Part shown: positions 16,240-25,122 of the stretch, in pieces
Layout of the letters: every line of letters starts with the position of its first letter
Numbering within the stretch: the stretch's first letter is position 1
Assembly (NCBI RefSeq): GCF_004135585.1
Contig: NZ_CP035501.1
Span: forward strand, 1,227,001 to 1,291,000
From: Sphingosinicella sp. BN140058
GTDB lineage: Bacteria; Pseudomonadota; Alphaproteobacteria; Sphingomonadales; Sphingomonadaceae
Direction: 5' to 3'
Length of the DNA: 64,000 nucleotides
Notes under the pieces: generated by a model
The model's database searches: none
Told to the model about the DNA's origin: nothing
Seen by the model: the letters and a program-made list of their open reading frames with translations, nothing else
Made by a program: the position numbers and the translations under genes

Positions 16240-17076
16240 TTGGCCAGATCAGCGGAGGACGACTCCGCGGCTTGCAAAAAACCGAGGGATTACAAGGTGA
16301 AACTCGCACACGCTGCCCGCCCGAGCTTCTGGAGGCGCGAGCATCATCTGGACAAGATGACGTTCAAGGAGCTGGTCGTCGCCTACTTCCAGTACCCGGC
16401 GATCATCGCCTATCTGCTGCTGTCCGCAGCGGCGATGGTCGTCTTCGCCTACCGTCCCGCGCCGCTCGTGCCGACCCTGATCACGGTCGCGGTCGCGACT
16501 CTCGTCTATCCCCTGGTCTGGTACGTGCTGCATCGCTGGGTGCTGCACAGCCGCTGGATGTTCAAGGTGCCGGCGCTGGCCGCGACCTGGAAGCGGATCC
16601 ATTACGATCACCACCAGGATCCCAATCACCTGGAAGTGCTGTTCGGTGCGCTCCACACGACCCTGCCCGCGATCGGCGCAGCGACCCTGCCGATCGGCTG
16701 GATCATCGGCAGCTTCTGGGATGCCCCAGTCGGCGGTGCGATGGCGGCATTCGCCACCGGCCTGCTCACCACCTGCTTCTACGAGTTCGTCCACTGCATC
16801 CAGCACCTCGCCTACAAGCCGCGGGCGAAGGTTCTGGTCGAGATGAAGAAGCGCCACATGGCGCATCACTTCCACGACGAGAACGGCAATTACGGCATCA
16901 CCACCTTCCTGTGGGACAAGTTGTTCGGCACCTTCTACGATCGCTCGGAGCGGCCGCAGAAAAGCCCGACCGTGTTCAACCTCGGCTACACGCCGGAAGT
17001 CGCCGAGCGTTACCCGCATGTCGCCAAACTGTCCGGCGGCGTCGCCACCGGCCACCCGCGCAAACGGGGCGAATAA
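16240..17076 (+). CDS. Fatty acid hydroxylase (FA2H/sterol-desaturase superfamily)
   Basis: A di-iron membrane oxygenase. All histidine clusters are present: HRWVLH, HYDHHQDPNH, the FVHCIQH segment, and KKRHMAHHFHDENGNYGITT followed by LWDKLFGTFYD. The last block closely follows the pattern of Scs7/FA2H, the 2-hydroxylases acting on sphingolipid fatty acids. Four hydrophobic segments flank the clusters. The start is taken as TTG 16240 (GGAAAG upstream); GTG 16297 is an alternative. Because sphingomonad glycosphingolipids carry 2-hydroxy fatty acids and the gene follows lptFG, a role in making that acyl chain is a reasonable inference. It ends before a strong terminator. Confidence 0.82.
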   Translation: MARSAEDDSAACKKPRDYKVKLAHAARPSFWRREHHLDKMTFKELVVAYFQYPAIIAYLLLSAAAMVVFAYRPAPLVPTLITVAVATLVYPLVWYVLHRWVLHSRWMFKVPALAATWKRIHYDHHQDPNHLEVLFGALHTTLPAIGAATLPIGWIIGSFWDAPVGGAMAAFATGLLTTCFYEFVHCIQHLAYKPRAKVLVEMKKRHMAHHFHDENGNYGITTFLWDKLFGTFYDRSERPQKSPTVFNLGYTPEVAERYPHVAKLSGGVATGHPRKRGE

Positions 17077-17098
17077 GCCGAAGCAACCACGATGACGA

Positions 17099-17125
17099 AG
17101 GGCCCCGCTATCGGGGCCCTTTTTC
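17099..17125 (+). terminator. Terminator after the hydroxylase gene
   Basis: A perfect 9-bp stem AGGGCCCCG/CGGGGCCCT with a 4-nt loop is followed by TTTTC. The first in-frame ATG of the next frame (17126) directly abuts it, which argues for a later start of that gene. Confidence 0.92.
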
Positions 17126-17185
17126 ATGGCGGCACCGGCAGTGGGGATCGTGACAGGAATGAATCGAGCGTCTACCACTCCCGCC

Positions 17186-18322
17186 ATGGCAGAGATCACT
17201 ATCCGCGCGGTCGAAGACGCCGGCGACCGCAAGGCGTTCGTCGACTTCGCCTTCTCTCACAACAGGTCCGATCCGAACTGGGTCCCGCCGCTCAAGACGG
17301 AGGTGCACGGGCTGCTCGATCCGCGCAGCAACCCCTGGTTCGAACATGCCGAGGCACGCCTGTTCCTCGCCGAGCGCGGCGGCAAGATCGTCGGCCGGAT
17401 CTCGGCCCAGGTCGATCGGCTGGTGCTGGAACATATGGGCGCGGGGCTCGGCCAGTGGGGCATGCTCGAAGCGGTCGACGAACAGGTTGCGCACGCGCTT
17501 CTTCACCGCGCCGAGAGCTGGCTGAAGGGCCGCGACATGACCCGCTCGATGGGCCCGTTCAGCCTGTCGATCTGGGACGAGCCGGGTCTGCTCGTCAAAG
17601 GCCATGATCATCCGCCCACGGTGATGATGGGGCACAATCGCGCCGAATATGAAGCCTGGGTCGAAAGCTACGACTACAAGGGCGTCAAGGATCTCTACAC
17701 CTACGAGGTGCCGATCTCGACCAGCTTTCCGCCGATCGTCGGCAGGATCGTCGCCTCGGGCGAGAAGAACCCGCGCATCGTCATCCGCAGGGTGGACAAG
17801 AGCAAGTTCGAGCAGGAAGCGGAGCTGATTCTCGGTATCCTCAACGACGCATGGTCCGACAATTGGGGCTTCATCCCGCTCACCGAGGCGGAGATCGCTT
17901 ATGCGGGCAAGAAGCTGAAGCCGATCGTATTCGAGGATCTGATCCGGATCGCCGAGGTCGACGGCGAACCGGTCGCCTTCATGATGACTCTCCCCGATCT
18001 CAACGAATTCACCCGCGACTTGAACGGGCGTCTTTTTCCGTTCGGCTGGGCCAAATTGCTGTGGCGGCTGCGCAAGCCGAAGGTCCGCTCGACCCGGGTG
18101 CCGCTGATGGGCGTGGTCAAGCGCCTGCAGGCTTCCCGGCTGGCGAGCCAGCTTGCCTTCATGCTGGTCGAATTCATCCGCCGCGACGCGATCAGCGTCT
18201 ATGGCGCCAGCCGCGGCGAGTTTGGCTGGGTGCTCGAGGATAACGGGCCGATGCGGTCGCTCGCCGACGCGCTCGAAGCCAAGATCAACAAGGTCTACCG
18301 CATCTACGAAAAGCCGCTCTGA
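17186..18322 (+). CDS. GNAT-like protein of unknown substrate
   Basis: About 378 residues from ATG 17186; the alternative ATG 17159 adds 9, and ATG 17126 is excluded because it abuts the terminator tail. The N-terminal 150 residues ([50 protein letters not shown]) read like an acetyltransferase fold. The C-terminal half ([31 protein letters not shown]) has a second GNAT-like strand order. Relatives are annotated variously as GNAT or 'dATP pyrophosphohydrolase', which the sequence does not support directly. Catalytic residues were not identified. The next gene starts 11 bp later. Confidence 0.7.
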   Translation: MAEITIRAVEDAGDRKAFVDFAFSHNRSDPNWVPPLKTEVHGLLDPRSNPWFEHAEARLFLAERGGKIVGRISAQVDRLVLEHMGAGLGQWGMLEAVDEQVAHALLHRAESWLKGRDMTRSMGPFSLSIWDEPGLLVKGHDHPPTVMMGHNRAEYEAWVESYDYKGVKDLYTYEVPISTSFPPIVGRIVASGEKNPRIVIRRVDKSKFEQEAELILGILNDAWSDNWGFIPLTEAEIAYAGKKLKPIVFEDLIRIAEVDGEPVAFMMTLPDLNEFTRDLNGRLFPFGWAKLLWRLRKPKVRSTRVPLMGVVKRLQASRLASQLAFMLVEFIRRDAISVYGASRGEFGWVLEDNGPMRSLADALEAKINKVYRIYEKPL

Positions 18323-18333
18323 CCGGAATCGGC

Positions 18334-18849
18334 ATGGCGGTTCGCGGGCTCAACCACCTGACGCTGGCGGTCGGCGATCTCGATCGCTCGATCGCCTTCT
18401 ACCGCGATCTGCTCGGCTGCACGCTGCGCGCCCGCTGGCACGAAGGCGCTTATCTGGAGGCGGGCACGCTCTGGCTCTGCCTGTCGCTCGACCATCGTGT
18501 CGCGGGCGTTCCCGCTGCGGACTACACCCACTTCGCCTTCGACGTCTCGCCGCGAGACTTCGAGGCGCTCGCCCGACGGGTCAGCGCCGCCGCGCCGATC
18601 TGGAAGGACAATCGCAGCGAAGGCGCCTCGCTCTATGTCCTCGATCCCGACGGCCACAAGCTGGAACTCCATACCGGCTCCCTGGAATCGCGACTCGCCG
18701 CCTATCGCGCCCGATCGGGCAGCGGCGTCGAGATCTTCGATGCGGCACAACTAGAGCCCGCCAACCATGACTGCCCGGAGGCGACAGGAGACGGCAATTA
18801 TTCTCCACCCCTACCCGCTCCGCAGTCGCCAGAAAGACCGCAGGCATGA
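18334..18849 (+). CDS. FosA-like glyoxalase/vicinal-oxygen-chelate protein
   Basis: 171 residues. The first 135 follow the FosA fosfomycin glutathione-transferase family very closely: [83 protein letters not shown]. The three expected metal ligands are visible (His in GLNH, His in DYTH, Glu in KLELH), as is the WK-x-NRSEG loop used for fosfomycin and potassium binding. A 35-residue proline-rich tail beyond the usual end is unusual. The stop overlaps the next start (ATGA). Resistance activity is predicted, not shown; other epoxide or glyoxal substrates are possible. Confidence 0.85.
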   Translation: MAVRGLNHLTLAVGDLDRSIAFYRDLLGCTLRARWHEGAYLEAGTLWLCLSLDHRVAGVPAADYTHFAFDVSPRDFEALARRVSAAAPIWKDNRSEGASLYVLDPDGHKLELHTGSLESRLAAYRARSGSGVEIFDAAQLEPANHDCPEATGDGNYSPPLPAPQSPERPQA

Positions 18850-19253
18850 ACGGCAGGATCATCATGACGGCCAGCGCCCTCCTGCTCTTCGCGTGCGGAG
18901 GGCTCGCTTTGTTCGCTCCCCAGGAGATCGCCGCGATGCTGGGTGCGCCGGGCTCAGGGTCGTTGGCGCTGGCGATCCAGCTTCTGGGCGCTGCGCTGCT
19001 CGGCTTCGCGATCCTCGACTGGATGAGCAGGCGGAACAGGATCGGCGGCATCTATGCCCGGCCGATCGGACTCGCCAACCTGCTCCTGTTCACCGCGTCG
19101 GGCTTGACGTTGCTTCGCCAGGCGCGGGACGGCACCTCGTCCCCGGCGGAATGGGGCATGGCCGCCCTCTGCCTGCTTCTCGCGGCAGCCTTCGCCTGGC
19201 TCGTCTTCGCCTCCGACCCGCTCGCACCGCCGCCAGCATCGCCACGCGACTGA
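18846..19253 (+). CDS. Small four-helix membrane protein
   Basis: 135 residues with four hydrophobic segments (about 5-22, 38-58, 72-88 and 100-120) separated by short charged loops ([20 protein letters not shown]). No recognised domain. ATG 18846 overlaps the stop of the FosA-like gene, so expression is coupled. It could be an accessory membrane protein; function unknown. Confidence 0.7.
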   Translation: MNGRIIMTASALLLFACGGLALFAPQEIAAMLGAPGSGSLALAIQLLGAALLGFAILDWMSRRNRIGGIYARPIGLANLLLFTASGLTLLRQARDGTSSPAEWGMAALCLLLAAAFAWLVFASDPLAPPPASPRD

Positions 19254-19371
19254 CTCGTTTCCGTGCCTTCTCAACGGCCTGCAAGATGATCATCCAAAGA
19301 CGTTGTCACTGATCCAATTCGTGCATACAGGCGTGCCCGAAACGATCACCAGCAACGCGGGAGACATACGG

Positions 19372-20319
19372 GTGCTTCGAGACAAGATCCGGCCAATCAT
19401 TTTTGCCACGCCCGTTTTGATGCTCGCCCTTGCTGCCTGCGACGGCAGTGCCGGCGGCGGCAACACCAGCGGCACCGTTGCCGCCGGCCCGACCGCCGAC
19501 GGCAAGGACCCCGCCCAGGCCAAGCTGGATGCCTATACCGAAGGGTACAACAAGCTGATCGGCACCTTCGGACTGCCCGAGACGGCCGAGAATTATACCA
19601 AGGCGGACGTCCCCAACCAGTCGCCCTCCGACAGCGTCTCGGTGAGCAGCGGCTGGCTCGAACAGGCGTTGGCGAAACTCAAGGAAGCGCGCGCCCTGCC
19701 CGGCGGCCCGGCCGATCTCGACAAGAGCGGCGACGCACTGATCGCGGCGCTCGACAAGGTCGTCACCCGCCTCAAGGGCCTGTCGGTCTATTATGACAGC
19801 AAGGCCTATCGCGAGGACAAGCTGGCCCGCGGCAAGCAGGAGGATGCGGCGATGCGGGCCGAGTTCCAGGCTGCGCTCGCGGCCGCGGAGGGCTTCGACA
19901 CGATCCTGAAGCGTGAGCGCGATGCGCGAACCGCGGTGGAGATCGAACAGCTCAAGAAGGACGGCAACGTGCTTGCCTATTCCACCAAGGTCGCCGTGCA
20001 GCGATCGGAAAACCTGATCGATCTGTTCGCCAAGCCGGAAGACGTCAAGAATCCGCAACTGCTCGCCAAGGGCACCGCCATCGTAGCGGAGATCGAAAAG
20101 CTGCTGGCCGAGCAGCGCACCGCTTACGCGGCTGCCAAGGCCGCCGCGAAGAGCCCGATCGAAGCCCCCGATTCCAGCTACGAAAGCGCCGCCGGCGATC
20201 TCACCGATCTGATCGGCGAATTTCGCGATCTCAAGCAGAGCGGCGACGTCGAGGACCTGAACGACATGGTCGAGGAATATAATGATGCGGTCGAGAGCCT
20301 GAACAACATCCGCAACTGA
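19372..20319 (+). CDS. DUF3829 (YiiG-like) lipoprotein
   Basis: A 315-residue lipoprotein. GTG 19372 has a GGGAG site upstream and gives a proper lipoprotein signal: basic start, hydrophobic run, lipobox LALAAC, then a Gly/Ser/Thr-rich linker. The mature part is almost all helical, with heptad-like Ala/Leu/Lys/Glu patterns (KLDAYTEGYNKLIGTF; LDKVVTRLKGLSVYYDSKAY), and fits DUF3829. The longer frame from 19303 would bury the signal. The role of YiiG-type lipoproteins is not established; the location is probably the periplasmic face of a membrane. Confidence 0.8.
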   Translation: MLRDKIRPIIFATPVLMLALAACDGSAGGGNTSGTVAAGPTADGKDPAQAKLDAYTEGYNKLIGTFGLPETAENYTKADVPNQSPSDSVSVSSGWLEQALAKLKEARALPGGPADLDKSGDALIAALDKVVTRLKGLSVYYDSKAYREDKLARGKQEDAAMRAEFQAALAAAEGFDTILKRERDARTAVEIEQLKKDGNVLAYSTKVAVQRSENLIDLFAKPEDVKNPQLLAKGTAIVAEIEKLLAEQRTAYAAAKAAAKSPIEAPDSSYESAAGDLTDLIGEFRDLKQSGDVEDLNDMVEEYNDAVESLNNIRN

Positions 20320-20456
20320 TCTGCCGCCCGTAGCTTCGCCCGCTCCGTGTCGATGTTCGGCACCGGGCGGGCCTGTGCGCGCCGCATGCCTTGATGCGGC
20401 ACAGCGGATCGCGCCGCGCGTTGAATGTCCGGAAAATCGGCACCGCGGGAGGCAGC

Positions 20457-21047
20457 ATGTTCAGGAGATTGTTCGGGAAACGGGAAGGGGCCGAACAAAG
20501 CCCGGGCGCTGCTTCAGACCCCACGCAATCGCATGCGTCCGTCAAGGTGATGCTGCAGCCGATCGCCGGGCTACCGGAGCTCCGGCATATGTTCATCGCC
20601 CCTGCGCCGTCCGACATTCTGCGCGGGTTGGACGGATGGAGCTGGCTCAATCTGGACGGGCTCGTCGTGATCGCCGTGTCCGCCTTCGGCGACCTCTTCT
20701 TGCAGGCCCCCGACGGCACGATCCGGATGCTCGACACCATCGGCGGCGAGCTGAGGGAGGTGGCCGCCGATCTTCCCGACTTCGCCGAGAGGCTGCAGGA
20801 CGGCGATGTTCGCGCCGATCTGCTGCTTCCTGCTCTGGTCGAGGGGGCGAGGGACACGGGCCTGAGGCTCGAGGCGGGCGAATGCTATGATTTCAGGCTG
20901 CCCCCGGTACTGGGCGGCGAGATGAATGTGGAAGCGATCGGCAAGACTCCGTTCGTGGTCAAACTCGATCTTGCCGGGCAGTTGCACGCGCAGGTGAAGG
21001 ATCTTCCGCCCGGCACGCCCATCGGCGGCATCACGCTCGGCGAATGA
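20457..21047 (+). CDS. DUF1851-domain protein
   Basis: 196 residues starting at ATG 20457 behind GGGAGG; the longer frame from 20391 adds an Arg-rich stretch unlikely to be translated. The segment WSWLNLDGLVVIAVSAFGDL through LDTIGGELREVAADLPDFAE to PPVLGGEMNVEAIG matches the DUF1851 pattern (trp-rich start, FGD strand, 'LDT..G.L' and a late PVLGGE). DUF1851 is also the C-terminal domain of the Tdi1-type T6SS immunity protein, but no effector or secretion gene is nearby. Role unknown. Confidence 0.75.
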   Translation: MFRRLFGKREGAEQSPGAASDPTQSHASVKVMLQPIAGLPELRHMFIAPAPSDILRGLDGWSWLNLDGLVVIAVSAFGDLFLQAPDGTIRMLDTIGGELREVAADLPDFAERLQDGDVRADLLLPALVEGARDTGLRLEAGECYDFRLPPVLGGEMNVEAIGKTPFVVKLDLAGQLHAQVKDLPPGTPIGGITLGE

Positions 21048-21127
21048 CGGTTCGTACCGGCCTCGCCGCAACCGTTGCTTGCCCACATCGTTCATCGGCA
21101 GACGCAAACCGCCCGAGGATCCACCCG

Positions 21128-21487
21128 ATGAAGATCACTGCCCCCGTTCTCGCCCTTGCCGCCGCTTTCGGCCTCGCCGGCTGCGGCGGCGGCCAGCAGA
21201 GCCCGGCCGAGAACACCGCAGAGGCGCTCGACAATGCCGCCGAGCAATCCACTCCGGAAGCTGCGGCGGTGCTCGAGAACCAGGCAGACCAGATCCGCGA
21301 CTCCAACGTCACCCAGCCGATTAGCGAGCCGGGCTCCGCCGGCCAGCAGGCGCTTCAGGACGCCGGCAACGCGCAGGTCGGCGGCGCTCAGGCTGCGCCG
21401 CCGGCCGAGGGCGCCAAGCCGCACGCGGCCGGCGACCCGGTGCCGCCGCCGCAAACCTCGGGCACGGCTCCGCACGGCGGCCACTGA
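21128..21487 (+). CDS. Small Ala/Pro/Gln-rich lipoprotein
   Basis: 119 residues: lipoprotein signal with lipobox FGLAGC, then a low-complexity mature region (NTAEALDNAAEQSTPEAAAV, NQADQIRDSNV, and a Pro/Ala/Gly tail ending PHGGH). A GAGGAT site precedes ATG 21128. It resembles the many short outer-membrane-targeted lipoproteins of sphingomonads. No enzyme motif is seen. Confidence 0.72.
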   Translation: MKITAPVLALAAAFGLAGCGGGQQSPAENTAEALDNAAEQSTPEAAAVLENQADQIRDSNVTQPISEPGSAGQQALQDAGNAQVGGAQAAPPAEGAKPHAAGDPVPPPQTSGTAPHGGH

Positions 21488-21502
21488 CGCCCCGGCAGCG
21501 CC

Positions 21503-22318
21503 TCAGTCCCCGGTGATCCGTCCGAACGGATCGGCGTCGAGCGAATGGCCCATCGGCCCGTGCCCGGCACCGAAACCGGGCGCGGCGGCGAGCGTCGCCT
21601 GAACGTAGGCACGCGCGCGGTCGACCGCATCCTCGATCGCCATGCCGGCACCAAGGCCGCAGGCGATGGCGCTGGCGAGCGTGCAGCCCGTGCCGTGCGT
21701 GTTGCGGCTGTCGCGCCGCGGCGAGTGCCAGCGCCGGGCGGGCGCACCCGGTCGCACCAGCAGATCGGTCAGCGTCTCCCCCGGCAGGTGCCCGCCCTTG
21801 GCGAGCACCGCCGTGCCGGTGCGCGCTGCCAACGCCTCGGCGCCGGCGGCGAGATCGTCGAGTGTCTCGACGGCACGACCGGTCAGAACCGCAAGCTCGG
21901 GCGCATTGGGTGTGACGATCGTCGCCACGCGCATCAGCCGCTCGAACGCGGCGATCGTCTCCGGATCGGCAAGCACCGACCCGCTGCTCGCCGCCATCAC
22001 CGGATCGAAGACGATCGGAAGTGAGCCGAGCGCCTCCAGTCGTGCCGCCACGGCAGTGGCGGTGGCGGCCGATCCGATCATGCCGAGCTTGACGACATCG
22101 GCGCCGAGATCGGCCAGCACCGACTCGATCTGGGCGAGGACGAAGTCCGCCGGCACCGGCATCACGCCCTGCACGCCAAGCGTATTCTGCGCCGTTAGCG
22201 CCGCGATCGCGGTCATCGCGAAGCCGCCGAGCATCGTCACCGTCTTGATGTCGGCCTGGATCCCGGCGCCGCCGCCGCTGTCGGATCCGGCGACGATCAG
22301 CACCCGCGGCGGAGTCAT
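21503..22318 (-). CDS. thiD: Hydroxymethylpyrimidine/phosphomethylpyrimidine kinase
   Basis: 271 residues, the usual length for ThiD, which phosphorylates HMP and then HMP-P in thiamine pyrimidine synthesis. Ribokinase-fold motifs are complete: GSDSGGGAGIQADIKT at the N-terminus, LGMIGS, FDPVMAASSG, TPNAPELAVLTG, KGGHL, and the anion-hole/base motif NTHGTGCTLASAIA. The gene starts 19 bp after glmM ends on the same strand, so they are probably co-transcribed. No TPP riboswitch was recognised in front of it, consistent with an internal operon position. Confidence 0.95.
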   Translation of the reverse strand: MTPPRVLIVAGSDSGGGAGIQADIKTVTMLGGFAMTAIAALTAQNTLGVQGVMPVPADFVLAQIESVLADLGADVVKLGMIGSAATATAVAARLEALGSLPIVFDPVMAASSGSVLADPETIAAFERLMRVATIVTPNAPELAVLTGRAVETLDDLAAGAEALAARTGTAVLAKGGHLPGETLTDLLVRPGAPARRWHSPRRDSRNTHGTGCTLASAIACGLGAGMAIEDAVDRARAYVQATLAAAPGFGAGHGPMGHSLDADPFGRITGD

Positions 22319-22337
22319 CGGCCGATCGTCCGGTGCA

Positions 22338-23672
22338 TCAGGCCGCCTTCACCGCTTCGCAGATCGAATCCACCACTTCCTCGACCAGTTTCTCGTCCTC
22401 GCCCTCGGCCATCACCCGGATCAGCGGCTCGGTGCCCGATTTGCGGATGACGAGACGGCCGACATTGCTGAGGCGCCTCTCCGCATCCGCGATCGCGGCC
22501 TTTACGCTGTCCGTGTCGAGCGGTGCGCCGCCCCCGAAGCGGACGTTCTTGAGCAATTGCGGCAACGGATCGAAGGCGTGCAGCACTTCGCTCGCTGGCC
22601 GCCCTTCCTCGACCAAGCAGGCCAGGATCTGCAGCGCCGCGACAAGGCCGTCGCCCGTGGTCGCGTAGTCGGACAGGATGATGTGCCCGGATTGCTCCCC
22701 GCCGACGTTGAAGCCGCCGCTGCGCATCGCTTCGAGCACGTGGCGGTCGCCGACCTTGGTCCGCACCAGATCGAGGCCGTTGGTCTGGAGGAAGCGCTCG
22801 AGACCGAGATTGGACATCACGGTGGCGACGATGCCGTTGCCTTCCAGGAGGCCGCGTTTGGCCCAGGAGAGGCCGATCACCGCCATCAACTGGTCGCCGT
22901 CGACCATCGCGCCTTTCTCGTCGACGATGATCACCCGGTCGGCGTCGCCGTCCAGCGCAATGCCGAGGTCGGCGCCTTCGGCAACGACCCGGGCCTGCAG
23001 CGCCGCCGGATCGGTCGAGCCGCAGCCGTCGTTGATGTTGGTCCCGTCGGGCGTGACTCCGATCGCGATCACCTCGGCGCCGAGCTCCCACAGCGCCGAA
23101 GGCGCGACCTGGTAGGCGGCGCCATTGGCGCAATCGACGACGATCTTGAGGCCGTCGAGGCGCAATTCCTCGGGAAAGGTCGATTTGGCGAAGTGGATGT
23201 AGCGGCCCCGGGCATCCTCGATCTTGCGCGAGCGCCCGATCGCCGAGGCATCAACCAGCTTCGGCCGCTCGTCGAGCAAAGCCTCGATCGCCAGTTCGTC
23301 ATCGTCCGAGAGCTTGTAGCCGTCCGGACCGAACAACTTGATGCCGTTGTCGTAATAGGGATTGTGGCTGGCAGAGATCATCACGCCGAGATCGGCGCGC
23401 ATCGATCGCGTGAGCAAGGCCACGGCCGGGGTCGGCACCGGTCCGACCATCACCACGTCCATGCCGACGCTGGTGAAGCCGGAGATCAGGGCGGTCTCCA
23501 TCATGTAGCCGGAAAGCCGCGTATCCTTGCCGATCACTACGCGATGGCGGTGATCGCCGCGCTGGAAATGCGCGCCGGCCGCCTGGCCGACACGCTGCGC
23601 CATCTCGGCGGTCATCGGGCTCTGATTGGTCCGCCCGCGAATTCCGTCCGTCCCGAAGAACTTCCGCCCCAT
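22338..23672 (-). CDS. glmM: Phosphoglucosamine mutase
   Basis: 444 residues from ATG 23672 (GAGG upstream). It converts glucosamine-6-phosphate to glucosamine-1-phosphate for UDP-GlcNAc, peptidoglycan and glycolipid synthesis. It begins [13 protein letters not shown], has the phosphoserine loop [15 protein letters not shown], the metal loop DGDADRV and the phosphate-binding [15 protein letters not shown] near the C-terminus. It is the first gene of a glmM-thiD pair and is divergent from the symporter gene; the 160 bp between them should hold both promoters. Confidence 0.96.
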   Translation of the reverse strand: MGRKFFGTDGIRGRTNQSPMTAEMAQRVGQAAGAHFQRGDHRHRVVIGKDTRLSGYMMETALISGFTSVGMDVVMVGPVPTPAVALLTRSMRADLGVMISASHNPYYDNGIKLFGPDGYKLSDDDELAIEALLDERPKLVDASAIGRSRKIEDARGRYIHFAKSTFPEELRLDGLKIVVDCANGAAYQVAPSALWELGAEVIAIGVTPDGTNINDGCGSTDPAALQARVVAEGADLGIALDGDADRVIIVDEKGAMVDGDQLMAVIGLSWAKRGLLEGNGIVATVMSNLGLERFLQTNGLDLVRTKVGDRHVLEAMRSGGFNVGGEQSGHIILSDYATTGDGLVAALQILACLVEEGRPASEVLHAFDPLPQLLKNVRFGGGAPLDTDSVKAAIADAERRLSNVGRLVIRKSGTEPLIRVMAEGEDEKLVEEVVDSICEAVKAA

Positions 23673-23832
23673 CTTGCTACCTCGGCTGCTGCGCCGCACG
23701 TTGACGTCGGCTTGGTTGCGCCGGTCATAGAGCGTGATCGGGCGGGGTGGAAGCGCCCCGCCGCCGAGCCTCTCTCCTTCCCCGCATTTGAGGTCCCTTC
23801 CGCGCTCCTGCGGACGCGGTTAAGGAACGTCG

Positions 23833-25116
23833 ATGAGCCAAGCCAAACGCATCCTCGCCTCCCTCGCCATCGGTCTCCTGCTCGGCATCTTGAGCGCCCG
23901 CTACGGCAGTTCGTGGGTCGAAAATGCGATCGCCGTCGGCGAACCGATCGGCACCATGTGGCTCGACGCCCTTCGCATGACCATCATCCCGCTGATCGTG
24001 TCGCTGCTCATCACCGGCATCGCCGCCTCGGCCGAGGCGGTGCGTGCCAGCCGGCTGGCGTTCCGGGCGGTGATCCTGTTCATGGCGGTGCTGTGGAGCG
24101 GCGCGATCATGTCGGCGTTCATGACTCCGCTGCTGCTGCGGCTGTGGCCGATGCCCGCGGAAGCGGCCGCGCGGCTGCGCGATGCTTTGACCACCTCTAG
24201 CCAGGAAGTCGGCCAGATCCCGACATTGGGCCAGTTCCTGACGTCGGTGATCCCGACCAATCCGATCGCCGCCGCCGCCAACGACGCGATCCTGCCGCTG
24301 ATCTTCTTCACCGTCGTTTTCGCTTTCGCCCTGACCCGGCTCGCCCCGGCGCAGCGCGAGCTGCTGACCGGCTTCTTCCGCGCCATCGCCGACGCGATGC
24401 TGGTGATCATCAACTGGGTCTTGTGGCTGGCGCCGCTCGGCGTCTTCGCGCTTGCTTACGTTGTCGGCGCCCGCGCCGGGCTGGCCGCATTCGGCGCCCT
24501 CATCCACTACGTGATCGTCATCGCCTCGATCGGCGCCATCGTCTGGCTCGCCGCCTGGCCGCTCGCCTTCTTCGGCGCGCGGATCGGCCCGCGCCAATTT
24601 ACCCGCGCGATCGGCCCGAGCCATGCGGTCGCGATCAGCACCCAATCCTCGCTCGCCTCGCTGCCGGCAATGCTCGGCGGCGCCGAGAAGGTGGGCGTGC
24701 CGGTCGCCGCCTCGGGCGTCACCCTGCCGCTCGCCGTGGCCCTGTTCCGTGCCACCGGCCCGGCGATGAATTTGGCGGTCGCGATCTATGTCGCCAATTG
24801 GTTCGGAATTCCGCTCGGGCCGATGCAGATCGCCGCCGGTGTCGCAGTCGCGGCCACCACCACCCTGGGCTCGATCAGCCTGCCCGGGTCGGTCAGCTTC
24901 ATCAGCGCGATCGGGCCGATCTGCATCGCGATGGGCGTGCCGATCGAACCGCTCGTGCTGCTGGTCGCGGTCGAGACCTTGCCGGACATCATCCGCACCA
25001 CCGGCAACGTTGCGATGGACGTCGCCACCACCGCCACCGTGGCGAAGCGATCGGGCTTCGACGAGTCCAGCCCGCTCAGCGAGCAGGACCGGCTGCTGCA
25101 GGAAGAACCCGCCTGA
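23833..25116 (+). CDS. Dicarboxylate/amino acid:cation symporter (DAACS family)
   Basis: 427 residues with eight to ten membrane segments. Substrate-binding hairpin signatures are AISTQSSLASLPAMLGGA (serine-rich loop), GPAMNLAVAIYVANW and ATTTLGSISLPGSVSF, as in DctA/GltP proteins. It imports C4-dicarboxylates, glutamate/aspartate or small neutral amino acids with H+ or Na+. The exact substrate is not readable. It stands alone and converges on the NnrU gene 6 bp beyond its stop. Confidence 0.92.
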   Translation: MSQAKRILASLAIGLLLGILSARYGSSWVENAIAVGEPIGTMWLDALRMTIIPLIVSLLITGIAASAEAVRASRLAFRAVILFMAVLWSGAIMSAFMTPLLLRLWPMPAEAAARLRDALTTSSQEVGQIPTLGQFLTSVIPTNPIAAAANDAILPLIFFTVVFAFALTRLAPAQRELLTGFFRAIADAMLVIINWVLWLAPLGVFALAYVVGARAGLAAFGALIHYVIVIASIGAIVWLAAWPLAFFGARIGPRQFTRAIGPSHAVAISTQSSLASLPAMLGGAEKVGVPVAASGVTLPLAVALFRATGPAMNLAVAIYVANWFGIPLGPMQIAAGVAVAATTTLGSISLPGSVSFISAIGPICIAMGVPIEPLVLLVAVETLPDIIRTTGNVAMDVATTATVAKRSGFDESSPLSEQDRLLQEEPA

Positions 25117-25122
25117 TTGGGC

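Noticed and set aside
17126..17158. ATG 17126 as start of the GNAT-like gene
   Set aside because: It directly abuts the terminator tail; ATG 17159 or 17186 is more likely.
17330..17350. tRNA T-arm-like GGTTCGAAC
   Set aside because: It lies inside the GNAT-like coding frame and no cloverleaf could be drawn; the same applies to GGTTCGAGAC near 36050.
22319..22337. TPP riboswitch before thiD
   Set aside because: Only 19 bp separate glmM and thiD and no THI-box motif was seen; thiD is downstream in an operon.
21642..24200. An 852-residue plus-strand open frame
   Set aside because: It is antisense to thiD and glmM, both recognised with full motifs; GC-rich codon bias leaves the opposite strand open.
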